This document shows, in pieces, positions 8,554-19,048 of a stretch of DNA of 52,742 nucleotides. This stretch comes from Anaerolineae bacterium (GTDB taxonomy: Bacteria; Chloroflexota; Anaerolineae; UBA4142; SHND01). The stretch spans positions 1 to 52,742 of the forward strand of contig JAJTXZ010000027.1 in NCBI GenBank assembly GCA_021463195.1. The letters run 5' to 3'. How positions within the stretch are numbered: position 1 is the first letter of the stretch; each line of letters opens with the position of its first letter. The notes under the pieces are model-generated. The model worked only from the letters and a program-made list of their open reading frames with translations, did no database searches and was not told the origin of the DNA. A program made the translations under genes and the position numbers.

Positions 8554-9660
8554 TCATCTGCGCATCTGCGAGACTTGGTTTAGCCAAGCCTCCATCCGCC
8601 CCACAACACTATGGTTATCGTCATATACTTTTTTGTATCCAGCGACTGCTACTCGATTTTGAAAACTTTCATCTCGTGACAAATGACGTAATTGCTCCAG
8701 CAGCTCAGCGCTTGTCCGGAAATAACATGCTTCTTGATCCGGATGGAAAAGATTAGCCATGTCGTCTGTATACTCGCTGAGCATTGCGACTCGCATAGCC
8801 GGAATCTGAAAACTACGCCGGGTATAAGTGTCGCAATTGAGCTTGGAAAAAAAACACAACGCCACCTTGGCGCCACAGATTGCATAGCGATAATCCGCGC
8901 CAAAAACCGGTGAAATTGGATATTGGCGGCGCAAAAGAGATTCCGTCCCTAGCTTTGCTAATGCGCCTTGCCAACCGCTGCCAAATAGATTTAGATTAAA
9001 ACCCGCATGGCAGATTGCGTCGAGATACTCGATTCGACCGTCGTCTTCATAATGTCCAACAAAGGCGACGTCGCACTTGAATCGCTCCGGTATTTCCTCT
9101 TTCGGTGTTGGGTAATCTTCTTCTGGAATAAAATACGATCTGAACAATTCCACGCGATATGCGCCAAAACGGTAATAATCCGCAATGTTGCTGTGACGGT
9201 AGGTAAAGTGAATATCAAAATAAGGAATGCTCTCGATATAGTATCGCCATAAGCCCGATCTTGCTAGAGGACTAAATGGATTATCATTGCTGTACTGGCA
9301 AAAAACGGTGTTAGGCAGCAACTCTCGCATTTTTCTCACGATGGCAGGCGAAATCAATGTTACATTATAAAACCACACGATGTCGGGTTTGGTCTGCGTC
9401 GCAATGGACAGTAGCCGCTTATTGATTCGATGAACAATCGGACCAAGCTGATACCGATACTGGACTCGATGGCAGATCGAATGATAAACTGGCTCGGTAT
9501 GACCTGGTACCCAACGCCAGAAATCAGCGAACCATCCAAAGCGGACGACCTGACATCCAATCTGTTCGAGAGCGCGCGCACAAGCCTCCTGATACCATTG
9601 CCACATATAGTCGCCAACTAGTAATATTGTTGGCGACTTGATCGCAGATTCATCATGCAT
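8554..9660 (-). CDS. CgeB-like glycosyltransferase
   Basis: A 368-residue protein resembling the CgeB/DUF3880 glycosyltransferase group. The N-terminus (ILLVGDYMWQWYQEACARAL) and KPDIVWFYNVTLISP belong to the acceptor-side domain. CDVAFVGHYEDDGRIEYLDAI, LNLFGSGW, and the C-terminal FQIPAMRVAMLSEYTDDMANLF with E-x-FR-like residues match the donor-side domain of the group. It should act in repeat-unit assembly. A 123-base spacer separates it from the upstream polymerase gene; it contains no gene that I can support. Confidence 0.83.
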   Translation of the reverse strand: MHDESAIKSPTILLVGDYMWQWYQEACARALEQIGCQVVRFGWFADFWRWVPGHTEPVYHSICHRVQYRYQLGPIVHRINKRLLSIATQTKPDIVWFYNVTLISPAIVRKMRELLPNTVFCQYSNDNPFSPLARSGLWRYYIESIPYFDIHFTYRHSNIADYYRFGAYRVELFRSYFIPEEDYPTPKEEIPERFKCDVAFVGHYEDDGRIEYLDAICHAGFNLNLFGSGWQGALAKLGTESLLRRQYPISPVFGADYRYAICGAKVALCFFSKLNCDTYTRRSFQIPAMRVAMLSEYTDDMANLFHPDQEACYFRTSAELLEQLRHLSRDESFQNRVAVAGYKKVYDDNHSVVGRMEAWLNQVSQMRR

Positions 9661-9783
9661 ATATCCTCTACATTACTGCTCGCTACTCATCCTTGGCGCA
9701 CTCTGCTCTCGGTCTGTGCGCAAACGACGCAGCACACTAATATCCTTTGCAAATAAAAGTGCGCCGCACACTCGGACTGATCC

Positions 9784-11295
9784 TTACGGAGCATTCTTTT
9801 CTGATACGAACGGATTGATTGGAGCAATGCGGTGTACAGACTCGGTCCCGCTCTTTTCTCGCGCAACCACAAATATTGCCAAATACATTAGGACCATCGG
9901 AATAGAGCCAACCAGCACGACTCCGGGCCACATGGCGAGATTGATGGTGAGACTGGTACTCAAAATCAGCGTCAAGTACGCCGCAAGAATCGCCTGCGGG
10001 AGATTTCGAAAGGTGGCAAACCATCTTCGCGCGAATCCCAACACAAGCCCCATCATAAACATTCCGGGGATCAATGCCAACCACCCAAGATTAAAATATA
10101 AATCGGCAGGAATCGAAAGCATCATTGCATTGTTACGATTAACCCAACCACGGGTTCGGAGCATTACTTCATCTTCAGTTCGCCAGTAACGCTCGCCTCC
10201 AATCCAGCTGTTTGGAAGAAGATTGACCCACCCCGTAAAAAGTGTCTGCCCATCAACCGGGCCAGACCGAATCACTTCACTACTAAGGAAAAGCGCGCCT
10301 GGAAAACGAGTCAAATCGCCTGCCAAGAGACTCGTCGCGGTATCGCGCGCCAACAGCGGATCAAGCTCCGAGCTGGATTGATCGGAATTGAGACGCATAT
10401 AAAGCACGCCAAACAGGACTACCGTTATCACTATCGCGATAGGAAGCAACCACTTGAATGTGATCCGTTGGCGGCGCCGTTCTAAAATAATCAGCGACAA
10501 GAGCAGTGGTTGGATCATCATGCCGCGTCCACCATACGGCAAACCCAATACCATGACCAAACCCATCAACATCAAGTACGATACGATTAATCCGTTGCGC
10601 CCTAATAATTTCGCTTCCATCAAACCAAACTGGATTGCCAAAACGCCCGGAATCAAAGCATTTTGCCCTAATGCGATAAAGGTGCTGCCGGTCTCAGGCA
10701 TTAGAGAGCTGCCGCGGTCAGAAATAATCTCCAACTGCGCCAGATATTGCTCTGGCGACGCAATCAGAGCAAAATAACTATAGAGCCCAATCAGGAGCGC
10801 AAACAAGCCAACAACTATAGTGACCTTGCCAATACGTACCCGCACAGTTTCATCGTCTTGATTTCGCAGTTCAGTATTGCGCGACGAAAAAGACACTTTC
10901 ATGCCAGCGCGCATCACAATCCAAGCAACCAAGAGGATAGCTTCGGTGAGCATCGTCGCTTCCCACAAATCCATAGAGGATAAAGCCAAGAGTGGCAAAT
11001 ACTGCGCCAGGGCGTCTGTTGACCCGACTGAAGGAATTGCGCCGAGAGGAAGAAAGATCGCGTATACCAAACACACCGAGACAAATAGACTGGTGAAGCG
11101 GCGATCTACATTCTGATAATAACGATAGGCATCAGCCAGCGGCAGAGCAAGCAAGATGCTGTTTGCAAGAATAAACGCAAGACTCTCCAAAAAAGAAAAC
11201 GGAAGCGTCCAGATCGCGCTCATGCTCAGGTTTAGCGGCAAAGACACCAAAACCATAACCGGTAAAAAATAAGATTCGGATAGTTTGTTAGACAT
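9784..11295 (-). CDS. Oligosaccharide repeat-unit polymerase (Wzy-like) membrane protein
   Basis: A 503-residue, very hydrophobic protein with about a dozen predicted membrane segments and a long loop in the last third (around the LLARDTATSLLAGDLTRFPG stretch), the layout of Wzy polymerases, which join lipid-linked repeat units on the outer face of the membrane. Wzy proteins share little sequence, so the call depends on topology and context beside a Wzx-like flippase and glycosyltransferases. ATG 11295 is preferred to a TTG at 11298; both overlap the preceding gene by a few bases. A WaaL-type ligase is less likely because no LPS core gene is present. Confidence 0.75.
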   Translation of the reverse strand: MSNKLSESYFLPVMVLVSLPLNLSMSAIWTLPFSFLESLAFILANSILLALPLADAYRYYQNVDRRFTSLFVSVCLVYAIFLPLGAIPSVGSTDALAQYLPLLALSSMDLWEATMLTEAILLVAWIVMRAGMKVSFSSRNTELRNQDDETVRVRIGKVTIVVGLFALLIGLYSYFALIASPEQYLAQLEIISDRGSSLMPETGSTFIALGQNALIPGVLAIQFGLMEAKLLGRNGLIVSYLMLMGLVMVLGLPYGGRGMMIQPLLLSLIILERRRQRITFKWLLPIAIVITVVLFGVLYMRLNSDQSSSELDPLLARDTATSLLAGDLTRFPGALFLSSEVIRSGPVDGQTLFTGWVNLLPNSWIGGERYWRTEDEVMLRTRGWVNRNNAMMLSIPADLYFNLGWLALIPGMFMMGLVLGFARRWFATFRNLPQAILAAYLTLILSTSLTINLAMWPGVVLVGSIPMVLMYLAIFVVAREKSGTESVHRIAPINPFVSEKNAP

Positions 11296-12427
11296 CAAGA
11301 ATTCCCCGCAAAATTGCGACGAGTTGAGGAATAATCACATCATACCTATGGTAACGCACAACCCACTCGCGCGCGCGATGTCCTAGTTGTTTGCGCCCTT
11401 CAACGCCCAACTTTACTGCCTCGTCAAGTCGGGCTGTAATTTCCGTTGCATTTCGAGCGCCAAGAATCGGCGCCGGTTCGGCATATACATCGGCATGCCG
11501 CGCGATATCCCAGCTTGTGATGAGGACTTGGCTATGAAAAAGAGTTTCTAGACCGGCGAAACCGAATCCAGCTTCGCGATTAAATTGGTCAGCCACAACA
11601 ACATTGGGCATACTATAAATAGCGCGCAACGTCTCGCGGTTGTACATAGGTTCAATCGAGATTGAATCCTCCAAGCCCAAGGAATTCACAAGCCGCTGCG
11701 TTACCTCAAACTCGCCATTTTGAACCATGACTAGACGCGCGCGTCCTGTCCAGGCGCGCCGAAATTCGGCAAAACCGCGCACCAATTGCTCGTTCCCTTT
11801 GTAATGATACCGCCGCGGATCAATCTGATGACGCGCCGGCGCGAACACGACCAGATCGGCATCTCGGAAAAGTGGGGGCGTCATCGCAAGCGCTTGAGCG
11901 AGAGGCATTTGTTGATACAGCTGTGGACCCATCGGTATGGGCAAAAATCGCGTTCTAGTCAATCCCAACTTTTGAATCGAACTCTCGCGTTGAAAAACCA
12001 TTGAATAAATGACAGAGTTGGCAGAACAAATCGCGCGTTTCTGGACAAAAGCGCACGCGCGCGCATGCATACTGGCTGTCGCAAACGGTAGACTCTCTAG
12101 CTCCCCGCCCAAACTCCATATCGCATGCGGTTTGCCAGTGCGATGCGCCAGAATCGGTTCATAGCCGCCCGTGGTTAATAACACATCGCACGCCCCTAGT
12201 TCGCGCAACAGCTTCGGGTATGGATACAGAGGACGACGTATTGGTTGAGACGGTTTGAAATGGTACCAAGAATCAATTGCTTTATCGCGATTCGCTTCCC
12301 ATTCTATGCGGTCACGCGCAAATTGATTATCAAACGCGTAACAGCGCGCATCCACTCCGTACTCGCGCATCCATCGTGTCAAGTGATATCCAAAGTTCAG
12401 CGTGGCGCCGAGCACATTTACGCGCAT
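11288..12427 (-). CDS. Glycosyltransferase family 4-like
   Basis: A 379-residue predicted GT-B protein starting MRVNVLGATLNFGYHLTRWMR. The C-terminal part holds VFAPARHQIDPRRYHYKGN and the segment MPNVVVADQFNREAGFGFAG, with GLETLFHSQVLITS in the donor-binding position, a divergent form of the GT4 E-x7-E region. It is encoded between the flippase and polymerase genes, which supports a role in repeat-unit synthesis. The family call is weaker than for its neighbours because the donor motif is atypical. Confidence 0.75.
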   Translation of the reverse strand: MRVNVLGATLNFGYHLTRWMREYGVDARCYAFDNQFARDRIEWEANRDKAIDSWYHFKPSQPIRRPLYPYPKLLRELGACDVLLTTGGYEPILAHRTGKPHAIWSLGGELESLPFATASMHARACAFVQKRAICSANSVIYSMVFQRESSIQKLGLTRTRFLPIPMGPQLYQQMPLAQALAMTPPLFRDADLVVFAPARHQIDPRRYHYKGNEQLVRGFAEFRRAWTGRARLVMVQNGEFEVTQRLVNSLGLEDSISIEPMYNRETLRAIYSMPNVVVADQFNREAGFGFAGLETLFHSQVLITSWDIARHADVYAEPAPILGARNATEITARLDEAVKLGVEGRKQLGHRAREWVVRYHRYDVIIPQLVAILRGILDV

Positions 12428-12433
12428 AATATA

Positions 12434-13933
12434 TCATGTCCTTCGCGCATAAAGCTGTTCAATGTGTCGCCAGAGCGGCGCGGGATCAACCACACCTAAA
12501 ATACGCAGCGCGATTGGATAAACGAGCGTCAATGCCAATAGGACTGGAATCATCCAGGCGGTGAATGCGCCTGCGACAGCGTTTCCCATCAGCAAAGCCG
12601 CGAAAAAAACAAGCGCAAGACGCACAAGTTTTGATACGTCCCATCGAATCGGAAAGAGCCGTTGTGAAATCCAAAGCGCGATCCCCAATCCTGCGATCTT
12701 GCCACCCAACGCCGCCCACGCCGCGCCGACCTCTTGCAATTCCGGCACTAGCAATAAAGCGAGTCCTAACGCAACGGCGCTCGAAAACAAATAGATCGGA
12801 ATCATCAAAAAGCTCTTTTGTCGGATATAAATCCCGCCCATTGCCACAAAATCGAGTCCTGACAGGATATTCAACAGCGCTAACGGCAGAACAATTTGTA
12901 CGGCATTATGATAGGTAGGGCCTGACAAAAAAGAAACGAGCCAGGGCGCGGCAAGCACAACTCCCAAACCACACCAGGTTGCAATTGTCAAGTATGCCAA
13001 CGCAGCGCGCCCATAGAGGCGCGGCGCGTCAGGGTCGTGTTGCCGAGCAAGATAAAAGGGGCCCCACGCGACCGAAAAACCTGAAAGCACGATGGCAACC
13101 ATATAAGCAACACGCTCGCCGACGCCATAAATGCCGACAGACGCCAGTCCGATTGTATGCACCAAAACCTGTCGCGTGATGGTCGGCATCAAAAGCGAAG
13201 CGGCCGAGACCAGCGCAAATGGAAATCCGAGAATAACAAGCAAGCGCGCAAATTTCCCAAACTGCGGCAAGCGCCAAACGCGATAATTCAAAATCAGCGC
13301 CAAGAATAGAGTGAGCAAATTCGCGATGAATAACGCAAGAATCCATCCCACGATACCCTGCTGAGCAAATACCACCAATCCGACTCCAATGATCAGCGAC
13401 AAAAAAGCTTCTCCGATCAACAAACTCACAAAAACAAAACGACGCATCTGCCATTTCAGCAGATTGCGGGTATATTCGGTGATTGCCGAGAAAGCGGTCA
13501 ACCCCAGCGTAAGCGACAATACAAGCGGGTTGCCGTTCCCTCCCATGACCCATTGATACAATGAGGTTTGTCCCCATAACCCCACAAGCAAGAGGATACT
13601 TGCGACAATCGTAACTATTGCCAGCCCCGTGCTCATCAACACGCGTTGACGCCGTATGTCATCTGGAAACTGATTGTATAGGATTGCAACCGCGGATTCC
13701 ATGCCCAGGGCAACAAGCGGCGAGGCAACTATCAAGAAGCTGCGCGCCGCATCAAACGACCCGAGCTGCGCCGGTTCCAGATTCCGAAGAATCAGCGGCA
13801 AAACGAGAAAGCGCAAGCCCTGGTTAACGGCGATACCCACAGCATAAATGAACGAGTCCGAAAAGAGACGCGCAATGCCGGTCGAAATTTGAGTAGAACG
13901 CGAAGCAGAACTTGCGACAACGTTTTCAATCAT
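12434..13933 (-). CDS. Wzx-type polysaccharide flippase (MOP superfamily)
   Basis: A 499-residue integral membrane protein with about 12-14 hydrophobic segments, starting with a short cytoplasmic tail and then the amphipathic FSDSFIYAVGIAVNQGLRFL, as in polysaccharide exporters of the MOP superfamily. The role is to flip undecaprenyl-linked repeat units across the membrane. Its stop and start are closely packed: ATG 13933 overlaps the stop of the TPR gene as ATGA, and the following glycosyltransferase begins six bases after its end. Together with the Wzy-like gene it indicates a Wzx/Wzy-dependent pathway rather than an ABC exporter. Confidence 0.88.
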   Translation of the reverse strand: MIENVVASSASRSTQISTGIARLFSDSFIYAVGIAVNQGLRFLVLPLILRNLEPAQLGSFDAARSFLIVASPLVALGMESAVAILYNQFPDDIRRQRVLMSTGLAIVTIVASILLLVGLWGQTSLYQWVMGGNGNPLVLSLTLGLTAFSAITEYTRNLLKWQMRRFVFVSLLIGEAFLSLIIGVGLVVFAQQGIVGWILALFIANLLTLFLALILNYRVWRLPQFGKFARLLVILGFPFALVSAASLLMPTITRQVLVHTIGLASVGIYGVGERVAYMVAIVLSGFSVAWGPFYLARQHDPDAPRLYGRAALAYLTIATWCGLGVVLAAPWLVSFLSGPTYHNAVQIVLPLALLNILSGLDFVAMGGIYIRQKSFLMIPIYLFSSAVALGLALLLVPELQEVGAAWAALGGKIAGLGIALWISQRLFPIRWDVSKLVRLALVFFAALLMGNAVAGAFTAWMIPVLLALTLVYPIALRILGVVDPAPLWRHIEQLYARRT

Positions 13934-15015
13934 TGGTGAAGAGCAGACAACTGTTTCAAGCGATCTGCCGCAATATCTTTTGCCTGTGCATCAGAGAGGG
14001 TTAATACATGTTCAAAGACAGTTTGCGCTGCGGCAAAATCTTTCTGCTCAATATAGAAATCACCCAGCGCAATTTGGACCCACGGTTCATCCGGAAGCAA
14101 TTGCGCCGCTGCTCGCAGCTCGGTTTGCGCTTGAGCGTCTTGACCGAGTTCGCGGTACACGAGCATCTTTCCGCGGTGCGCATACCCAGCAATATTCTCC
14201 GTCACAGTGTCCGCTTGCAGCGCTCGGTCAAAAGTCTTTAGCGCAAGAGTGTATTCTTGTCTTGCAGCATAGACCTGCCCAAGTATCTGAAGATATGCCG
14301 CATGCGGGGCAAACTCCACCGCTGCCTGACAGTAGGTCAAAGCCGCGTCATACTGCTTTTGATTGTAAAACTCCAAACACTGCTTCCAATAAAATTCGAC
14401 CCGGTATTCTTTCCATCCCGGATCGAGCCGTTCCGAAATTTCATAATAATGCAGGGCAGCAGCCCGATCCTTGTCATACAGACCGGAACCGATGGATGCA
14501 AAGAACCATCCACTGTTCGGCACACCGCGCCACGCTTCAATCGCCTGATCGAGTTTTCCCTGAGTATAAAACACATCGCCTTGATAATACCTTACCCATA
14601 TATCCGCCAGAGTGCTCGCAGTGGGACGATTGGCATTTATCCAGTCAATGGTCTGCTGTGCGAGCTCCGGTGTGCCGCAGTGCCAGGCATACGGGACAAT
14701 GATCGCAGAATAATCGGAGGTGGAAGCGCTTTTCCACTTTTCGATGACCTGTGCAGGTTGTTCGGGTGAACCTGCGCAATGCAAGCGATTTCCGGGAATG
14801 AGCAGCTCACGCTCATCCTGCGCAACGGGAAACATCTGCTTTGTCATTGACAGACTGGTTGTATTTGACCAAAAATAGCTCACAATCCGCGGTGCTAATG
14901 CCACTAAGCAAGCTAACAACAATAGTATAGTCAGTTGAGGTGCTATGGAAAAGACAGAGCGATTACGCTGTTTCTTCAAAATCGAGAGTTCGCCTTTCTG
15001 CGCCTTGAACCACAT
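13930..15015 (-). CDS. Membrane-anchored tetratricopeptide repeat protein
   Basis: A 361-residue protein with one N-terminal transmembrane segment (about residues 25-50, rich in Leu/Ala/Ile) and then an extracytoplasmic region of repeated helical pairs. TPR-like units are visible at TLADIWVRYYQGDVFYTQGK, YDAALTYCQAAVEFAPHAA, YTLALKTFDRALQADTV and KDFAAAQTVFEHVLTL. Such proteins scaffold other proteins. It is coupled by ATGA to the flippase gene, which suggests a role in organising polymerisation or export; in some related bacteria TPR domains are fused to Wzy. The exact function is unknown. Confidence 0.8.
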   Translation of the reverse strand: MWFKAQKGELSILKKQRNRSVFSIAPQLTILLLLACLVALAPRIVSYFWSNTTSLSMTKQMFPVAQDERELLIPGNRLHCAGSPEQPAQVIEKWKSASTSDYSAIIVPYAWHCGTPELAQQTIDWINANRPTASTLADIWVRYYQGDVFYTQGKLDQAIEAWRGVPNSGWFFASIGSGLYDKDRAAALHYYEISERLDPGWKEYRVEFYWKQCLEFYNQKQYDAALTYCQAAVEFAPHAAYLQILGQVYAARQEYTLALKTFDRALQADTVTENIAGYAHRGKMLVYRELGQDAQAQTELRAAAQLLPDEPWVQIALGDFYIEQKDFAAAQTVFEHVLTLSDAQAKDIAADRLKQLSALHQ

Positions 15016-15092
15016 CCATCTTGAATTTCCATTAGCCCAAGATAATCTTTAAGTCAAAATTGGACAGAGAATGTTCACCATCTTGCGTGCGT

Positions 15093-15620
15093 TCATTGGT
15101 CATTACTGCGTATTCTCAGAACACGTGCCGGCACTCCTGCAACGACCGCATAATCTGGAATGTCGTGAACCACTACGGCGCCTGCGCCAACCTGGACTCC
15201 TTTGCCAATCCGAACCCCCGGCAAAATAATAGCAGCTACGCCAATATCAGCATCATCTTCGATCACAACCTGTCCAAATTCAACGCGACTGTGCAAAATC
15301 GGCTTGGTGATTCCTTCTTCCGCGTGTCGAGAAGTAATGATTTTGACACCCGGTCCGATTCCCACATTGCGCCCAATTGTAATTCCTCCCGCGCTATGAA
15401 AAAAGCATTGCTGTCCGATCCAAGTACCAGACATAATTTGCATCTTGCTTTTATAATACCCTTTCAAGATTGCATAATGACCGACATAAACATCATCTTC
15501 AATTTCGATGTTTTCTGGGTGAAAGACCAATACTCCCGCCTCAAATATGACGCCTTTTCCTAGTCTTGCAAATTGACTAGATTCAAATTGCCCTGACCCA
15601 TGTGAACGCGGGGCCGTCAT
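15093..15620 (-). CDS. Hexapeptide-repeat acyltransferase (WbbJ/maltose O-acetyltransferase type)
   Basis: A 175-residue left-handed beta-helix enzyme with hexapeptide units such as IEIEDDVYVGHYAI, ITIGRNVGIGPGVKI, VVIEDDADIGVAAIILPGV and IGKGVQVGAGAVVVHDIP, ending in YAVVAGVPARVLR. It should acetylate a sugar or a sugar nucleotide. The residues around IITSRHAEEGITKP hold the conserved His of the family. Its ATG shares one base with the stop of the preceding aminotransferase (TGATG), so the two are probably translated together, and acetylation of the amino group made by that enzyme is a reasonable inference. It does not closely resemble WbpD. Confidence 0.88.
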   Translation of the reverse strand: MTAPRSHGSGQFESSQFARLGKGVIFEAGVLVFHPENIEIEDDVYVGHYAILKGYYKSKMQIMSGTWIGQQCFFHSAGGITIGRNVGIGPGVKIITSRHAEEGITKPILHSRVEFGQVVIEDDADIGVAAIILPGVRIGKGVQVGAGAVVVHDIPDYAVVAGVPARVLRIRSNDQ

Positions 15621-16759
15621 CAGACGTTCCTCCGTAGTTGCACAGTAAGATGTTCGATCACCGTATCTTGCTCCCCCTCCGTGAGCGCTTCGTGCAACGG
15701 TAACGTCAGTGAACGCGCAAAGACCGCGTCGGCAACCGGGAAATCGCCGGGTCGAAAACCATATCGTGTGCGGAAAAAAGTCGTCAGCGGCATGTGCCAG
15801 GTGCCAATGTTCGTTTCAATGCCCCGGCTGCGGAGTTGTTGAATCAAATCTTGCCGCATGGGAGCAGCAGCTTCGGGCAGCAAGACGACATAGGATTGAT
15901 AAACGTGTTCTGCCGGATTTGCTACTACCGGCGGACGAACGGGTGAATTGGCTAGCAGTCCATCATATCGTTCTGCGCCGCTCCGACGCGCCGCGATGAT
16001 GCGATCCAGTTTTTCCATTTGAGTCACACCCAAGGCGGCTTGGAATTCGGTCAGGCGATAATTAAATCCGGGCATGATAAAGTCGGGAGCAGACGCGTCG
16101 GGATCCTGTCCATGATTGCGCAAAGCGCGTAATTTGTGCGCTAGCGCATCGTCGTTTGTTGTGATGGCGCCGCCTTCACCGGTTGTGATGGCTTTGCGCG
16201 GATGAAAGCTAAAGCACCCCAAAGCGCCCCAGGTCCCGGCTTGGCGTCCTTGCCAACGCGCCCCCAGAGCGCAGGCGGCATCCTCGATCACCGGAAGATG
16301 GTAGCGATTCGCGATTTCCAGAATCGCCGGCATATCCGCCATCTGCCCAAATGTATGCACGGGCAAAATCACTTTGACGCGCCGTGCAGTTTCATCATTC
16401 GCCATCAGTCGCGCTAACGTTACTGCCAAACATTCCGGATTCATGTTAAATGTATCCGGTTCGATGTCCACAAACACCGGCTCTGCGCCGCACAGCTCAA
16501 TGACATTTGCCGTTGCAACGTACGAGTACGTGGTGACGAGCGCCAAATCGCCCGCGCGCACGCCAACGGCGAGCAGACTGAGGTGCAGCGCTGCCGTGCA
16601 GTTGCTGACGGCAATAACATGCCTGACGCCGATATATTCTTGCAAGAGGCGCTCGAATTCGGCGACACGCGCGCCTTGGACCAAGAAACCTGACTCGAGC
16701 GTCCCACGTACCGCTTCGAGGTCCTGCGCTTCAATTGAAGGAATCGCGAGTCGAATCAT
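15620..16759 (-). CDS. DegT/DnrJ/EryC1 family sugar aminotransferase
   Basis: A 379-residue PLP enzyme for a keto-sugar nucleotide. The PLP lysine is K189 in [28 protein letters not shown] holds the cofactor-contacting Asp. The protein begins [17 protein letters not shown]. It overlaps the epimerase/dehydratase upstream as ATGA and the acyltransferase downstream as TGATG, so the three (16756-17712, this gene, 15093-15620) look like a sub-pathway: oxidise or dehydrate, aminate, acetylate. The product is probably an N-acetylated amino sugar; its identity is not determinable here. Confidence 0.92.
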   Translation of the reverse strand: MIRLAIPSIEAQDLEAVRGTLESGFLVQGARVAEFERLLQEYIGVRHVIAVSNCTAALHLSLLAVGVRAGDLALVTTYSYVATANVIELCGAEPVFVDIEPDTFNMNPECLAVTLARLMANDETARRVKVILPVHTFGQMADMPAILEIANRYHLPVIEDAACALGARWQGRQAGTWGALGCFSFHPRKAITTGEGGAITTNDDALAHKLRALRNHGQDPDASAPDFIMPGFNYRLTEFQAALGVTQMEKLDRIIAARRSGAERYDGLLANSPVRPPVVANPAEHVYQSYVVLLPEAAAPMRQDLIQQLRSRGIETNIGTWHMPLTTFFRTRYGFRPGDFPVADAVFARSLTLPLHEALTEGEQDTVIEHLTVQLRRNV

Positions 16760-17712
16760 TGCGTACTACCCCGATAATAGTCTGCCGTACGACGGATGCC
16801 TTCTTCCAAATCAATCTTGGCTTCAAAATCGAGCAATTCCAGCGCTTTTTTCACGGAAGGAATACGGAGTTCAACATCAGCATAATCTTTGCGCGTAAAC
16901 ACAACCCGAGACTCTGATCCGGTTACACGAACTACCGTGTTTGCCAGACCGTAAATTGTAGTCACGGCTTTTTGGTTGCCGATGTTGAATGATTCGCCAA
17001 TTGCTCGCGGGTGTTCCATTGCGAGCAAGACGCTATCTACCATATCGTCCACGTAACACCATGCGCGAATTTGTGTCCCGTCGCCATGAATCTCTATCGG
17101 CTCGTTTTTCAGTGCGCGTTGAATAAAGATGCGCAGCGCGCCTTCTCCGACTTGGCCGGGACCGTAAACATTGAACGGGCGAACGACGGTGGTCGGCAGT
17201 CGCCTTTCGTGAAAATACGCAATGGCGAGATGTTCTTCGGCAAGTTTACTTACAGCATACGTCCAGCGCGCCTCACCCACTTTGCCCATCACCGCATTGT
17301 CCACTTCAGTCGAGCGAAATGCCTGCTGCCCAAACACTTCGCTTGTGGAAAAACAAACCACACGTTCACAATGAGACAAGCGCGCCGCCGCCTCCAATAC
17401 ATTCGCTGAACCAATCATGTTCACGCGCATCGTCGTGACGGGGCTCTTGATAACCGTATCAATCCCCGCGATTGCGGCGCAATGCACGATCAAATCCGCT
17501 CCTTGCATTGCCGCAACCACATTGTCAAAATCCAGCACATCGCCCTCGATGAGGGTCAAGTTACGATTTGCGCGGAACGGTTTATCCTTGAGCGAGTTGC
17601 GCGCTAAATTGTCATACGCGATGATTCGGTTATGTTCGATCAACCGCCCGATTAGTATCGAACCAATAAAGCCCGCCCCGCCAGTAATAAAAATGGTTTT
17701 GTCTTTGATCAA
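16756..17712 (-). CDS. NAD-dependent sugar nucleotide epimerase/dehydratase (extended SDR)
   Basis: A 318-residue extended SDR with the NAD motif [11 protein letters not shown] near the N-terminus, the catalytic YAVSK and the [11 protein letters not shown] segment. It should act on a UDP- or dTDP-sugar (4-epimerisation, 4,6-dehydration or decarboxylation). The frame stays open to 17808, but that would overlap the dehydrogenase gene by 92 bases. TTG 17712 places the Rossmann motif at the expected position, lies five bases after the upstream TAA, and has GAGGGA at a proper distance, so I take it as the start. The neighbouring aminotransferase suggests a keto-sugar product. Confidence 0.88.
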   Translation of the reverse strand: MIKDKTIFITGGAGFIGSILIGRLIEHNRIIAYDNLARNSLKDKPFRANRNLTLIEGDVLDFDNVVAAMQGADLIVHCAAIAGIDTVIKSPVTTMRVNMIGSANVLEAAARLSHCERVVCFSTSEVFGQQAFRSTEVDNAVMGKVGEARWTYAVSKLAEEHLAIAYFHERRLPTTVVRPFNVYGPGQVGEGALRIFIQRALKNEPIEIHGDGTQIRAWCYVDDMVDSVLLAMEHPRAIGESFNIGNQKAVTTIYGLANTVVRVTGSESRVVFTRKDYADVELRIPSVKKALELLDFEAKIDLEEGIRRTADYYRGSTQ

Positions 17713-17716
17713 TCGT

Positions 17717-17725
17717 TTATCCCTC
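17717..17725 (-). promoter_or_regulatory. Ribosome binding site deciding a TTG start at 17712
   Basis: On the minus strand GAGGGA precedes the stop TAA of the dehydrogenase and lies about eight bases before TTG 17712. It therefore also supports reinitiation of the downstream epimerase at TTG rather than at the far upstream ATG at 17808. Confidence 0.6.
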
Positions 17726-19048
17726 GGCGACTTTGCCTTGACCAACCCCGAAATAGGAAAAACCCGCAGAACGCGCCAGCTGCGCGTCAAACACGCGACG
17801 ACCGTCAATCAAAATTGGCGTCCGTAAATGTTCTCGCAAGACTGCGAGGTCAATTGTCTTGTAGTCGCGATGCGCAACCATAACCACAATCGCATCGCCA
17901 TCGTTCAGACACTGCATCAAATCCGTTTTGTATTCCGGTACCCAGGGATCGTGAATGATTACGGTTGCGCCCCATGCTTGTAGTTGTGTCACAAGCGCCG
18001 CCGATGGACTGTTGCGTGTGTCATCGCTGTTTTCCAAATACGCATATCCCATAACGACAATGCGCGCGGTCGTAATATCAACCCCAGCCGATTCCAGGGC
18101 GTGGCGGGTCAAAGTTGCGATATGCAGAGGCATCGAGTCATTCACCGCTCGCGCAGCGGGGATTAGACGCATAGCGATCTTGTCACGCGCGCCAGCTGCC
18201 AAAAGCCATGGATCTTTGGGAATGCAATGCCCACCCACGCCCGCGCCCGCAAATAGCACGTTCCGACCGGGCGATTTGTTCACCAATTCACGCACACGCA
18301 AAAAATCGCCGCCCGTTACTTCACAGATTAGAGCGAGCTCATTAGCAAAAGCGATATTCACGTCGCGATAAGCATTTTCCGCCGTCTTGACCAGCTCTGC
18401 TGTTATACAATCTGCGGCATCCAAATCTGCCGCTACAATATGCCGATACAGCGCAATCATTGCAGCAGAAGTTTCTGACGAATACGCGCCGCAAACACGA
18501 CTCATACTGTGTAGATTAGCGAGCAGTTTACCCGGCATGACCCGCTCGGGGCAAGCGCCAAGAAAAAAATCTATATTTACCTTTTTGCCCAAACCCTCGA
18601 GTAGTGGACGCACCACATCTTGCATCGTGCCAGGCGCGATTGTAGATTCAACAATAACAAGCGTGCCTTTTCGGATGACTTGGGCTAGCTTTTGACAAGC
18701 ATGGGCGAGCGCAATGTACTGTGGCGAGTGTGTTTCATCAACCGGTGTCTCTACGTCAATCAAAATAACATCGGCTTGCGCCAAATCATTATAATTTACT
18801 GTGGCACAGAGACGTCTCGCGTCGACAGACTTGGCTAATAACTCTGTCAAACCCGGCTCTGCTCCATCAATTGGATTGCATCCCTGATTGATCAAAGCCA
18901 CACGCTCCGCCTTGACATCAACCCCAATAACCTGAAAACCCGCAGAGGCAAGCGCGCAGGCAACCGGTAATCCAACATATCCCAGCCCGATTACACCTAC
19001 TATGGCGGTTCGCTGTTCAATCTTGGATTGTAATTCAGATAACGACAT
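17717..19048 (-). CDS. UDP-N-acetyl-hexosamine 6-dehydrogenase (WbpA/WecC family)
   Basis: A 443-residue nucleotide-sugar dehydrogenase that oxidises C6 of a UDP-HexNAc to the uronic acid in two NAD-dependent steps. Motifs: the Rossmann segment [11 protein letters not shown] (about 20-30), [20 protein letters not shown] with the conserved Lys 221, and the catalytic Cys 275 in [12 protein letters not shown]. The C-terminal domain ([18 protein letters not shown]) is complete. Next to a WbpB-like oxidoreductase and a WbpE-like aminotransferase it probably gives the first step of a 2,3-diamino-2,3-dideoxy uronic acid pathway. UDP-glucose dehydrogenase activity is an alternative. Confidence 0.92.
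   Translation of the reverse strand: MSLSELQSKIEQRTAIVGVIGLGYVGLPVACALASAGFQVIGVDVKAERVALINQGCNPIDGAEPGLTELLAKSVDARRLCATVNYNDLAQADVILIDVETPVDETHSPQYIALAHACQKLAQVIRKGTLVIVESTIAPGTMQDVVRPLLEGLGKKVNIDFFLGACPERVMPGKLLANLHSMSRVCGAYSSETSAAMIALYRHIVAADLDAADCITAELVKTAENAYRDVNIAFANELALICEVTGGDFLRVRELVNKSPGRNVLFAGAGVGGHCIPKDPWLLAAGARDKIAMRLIPAARAVNDSMPLHIATLTRHALESAGVDITTARIVVMGYAYLENSDDTRNSPSAALVTQLQAWGATVIIHDPWVPEYKTDLMQCLNDGDAIVVMVAHRDYKTIDLAVLREHLRTPILIDGRRVFDAQLARSAGFSYFGVGQGKVAEG

Noticed and set aside
17713-17808. Longer N-terminus for the SDR at 16756
   Set aside because: It lies inside the dehydrogenase gene. TTG 17712 with GAGGGA upstream places the Rossmann motif correctly.
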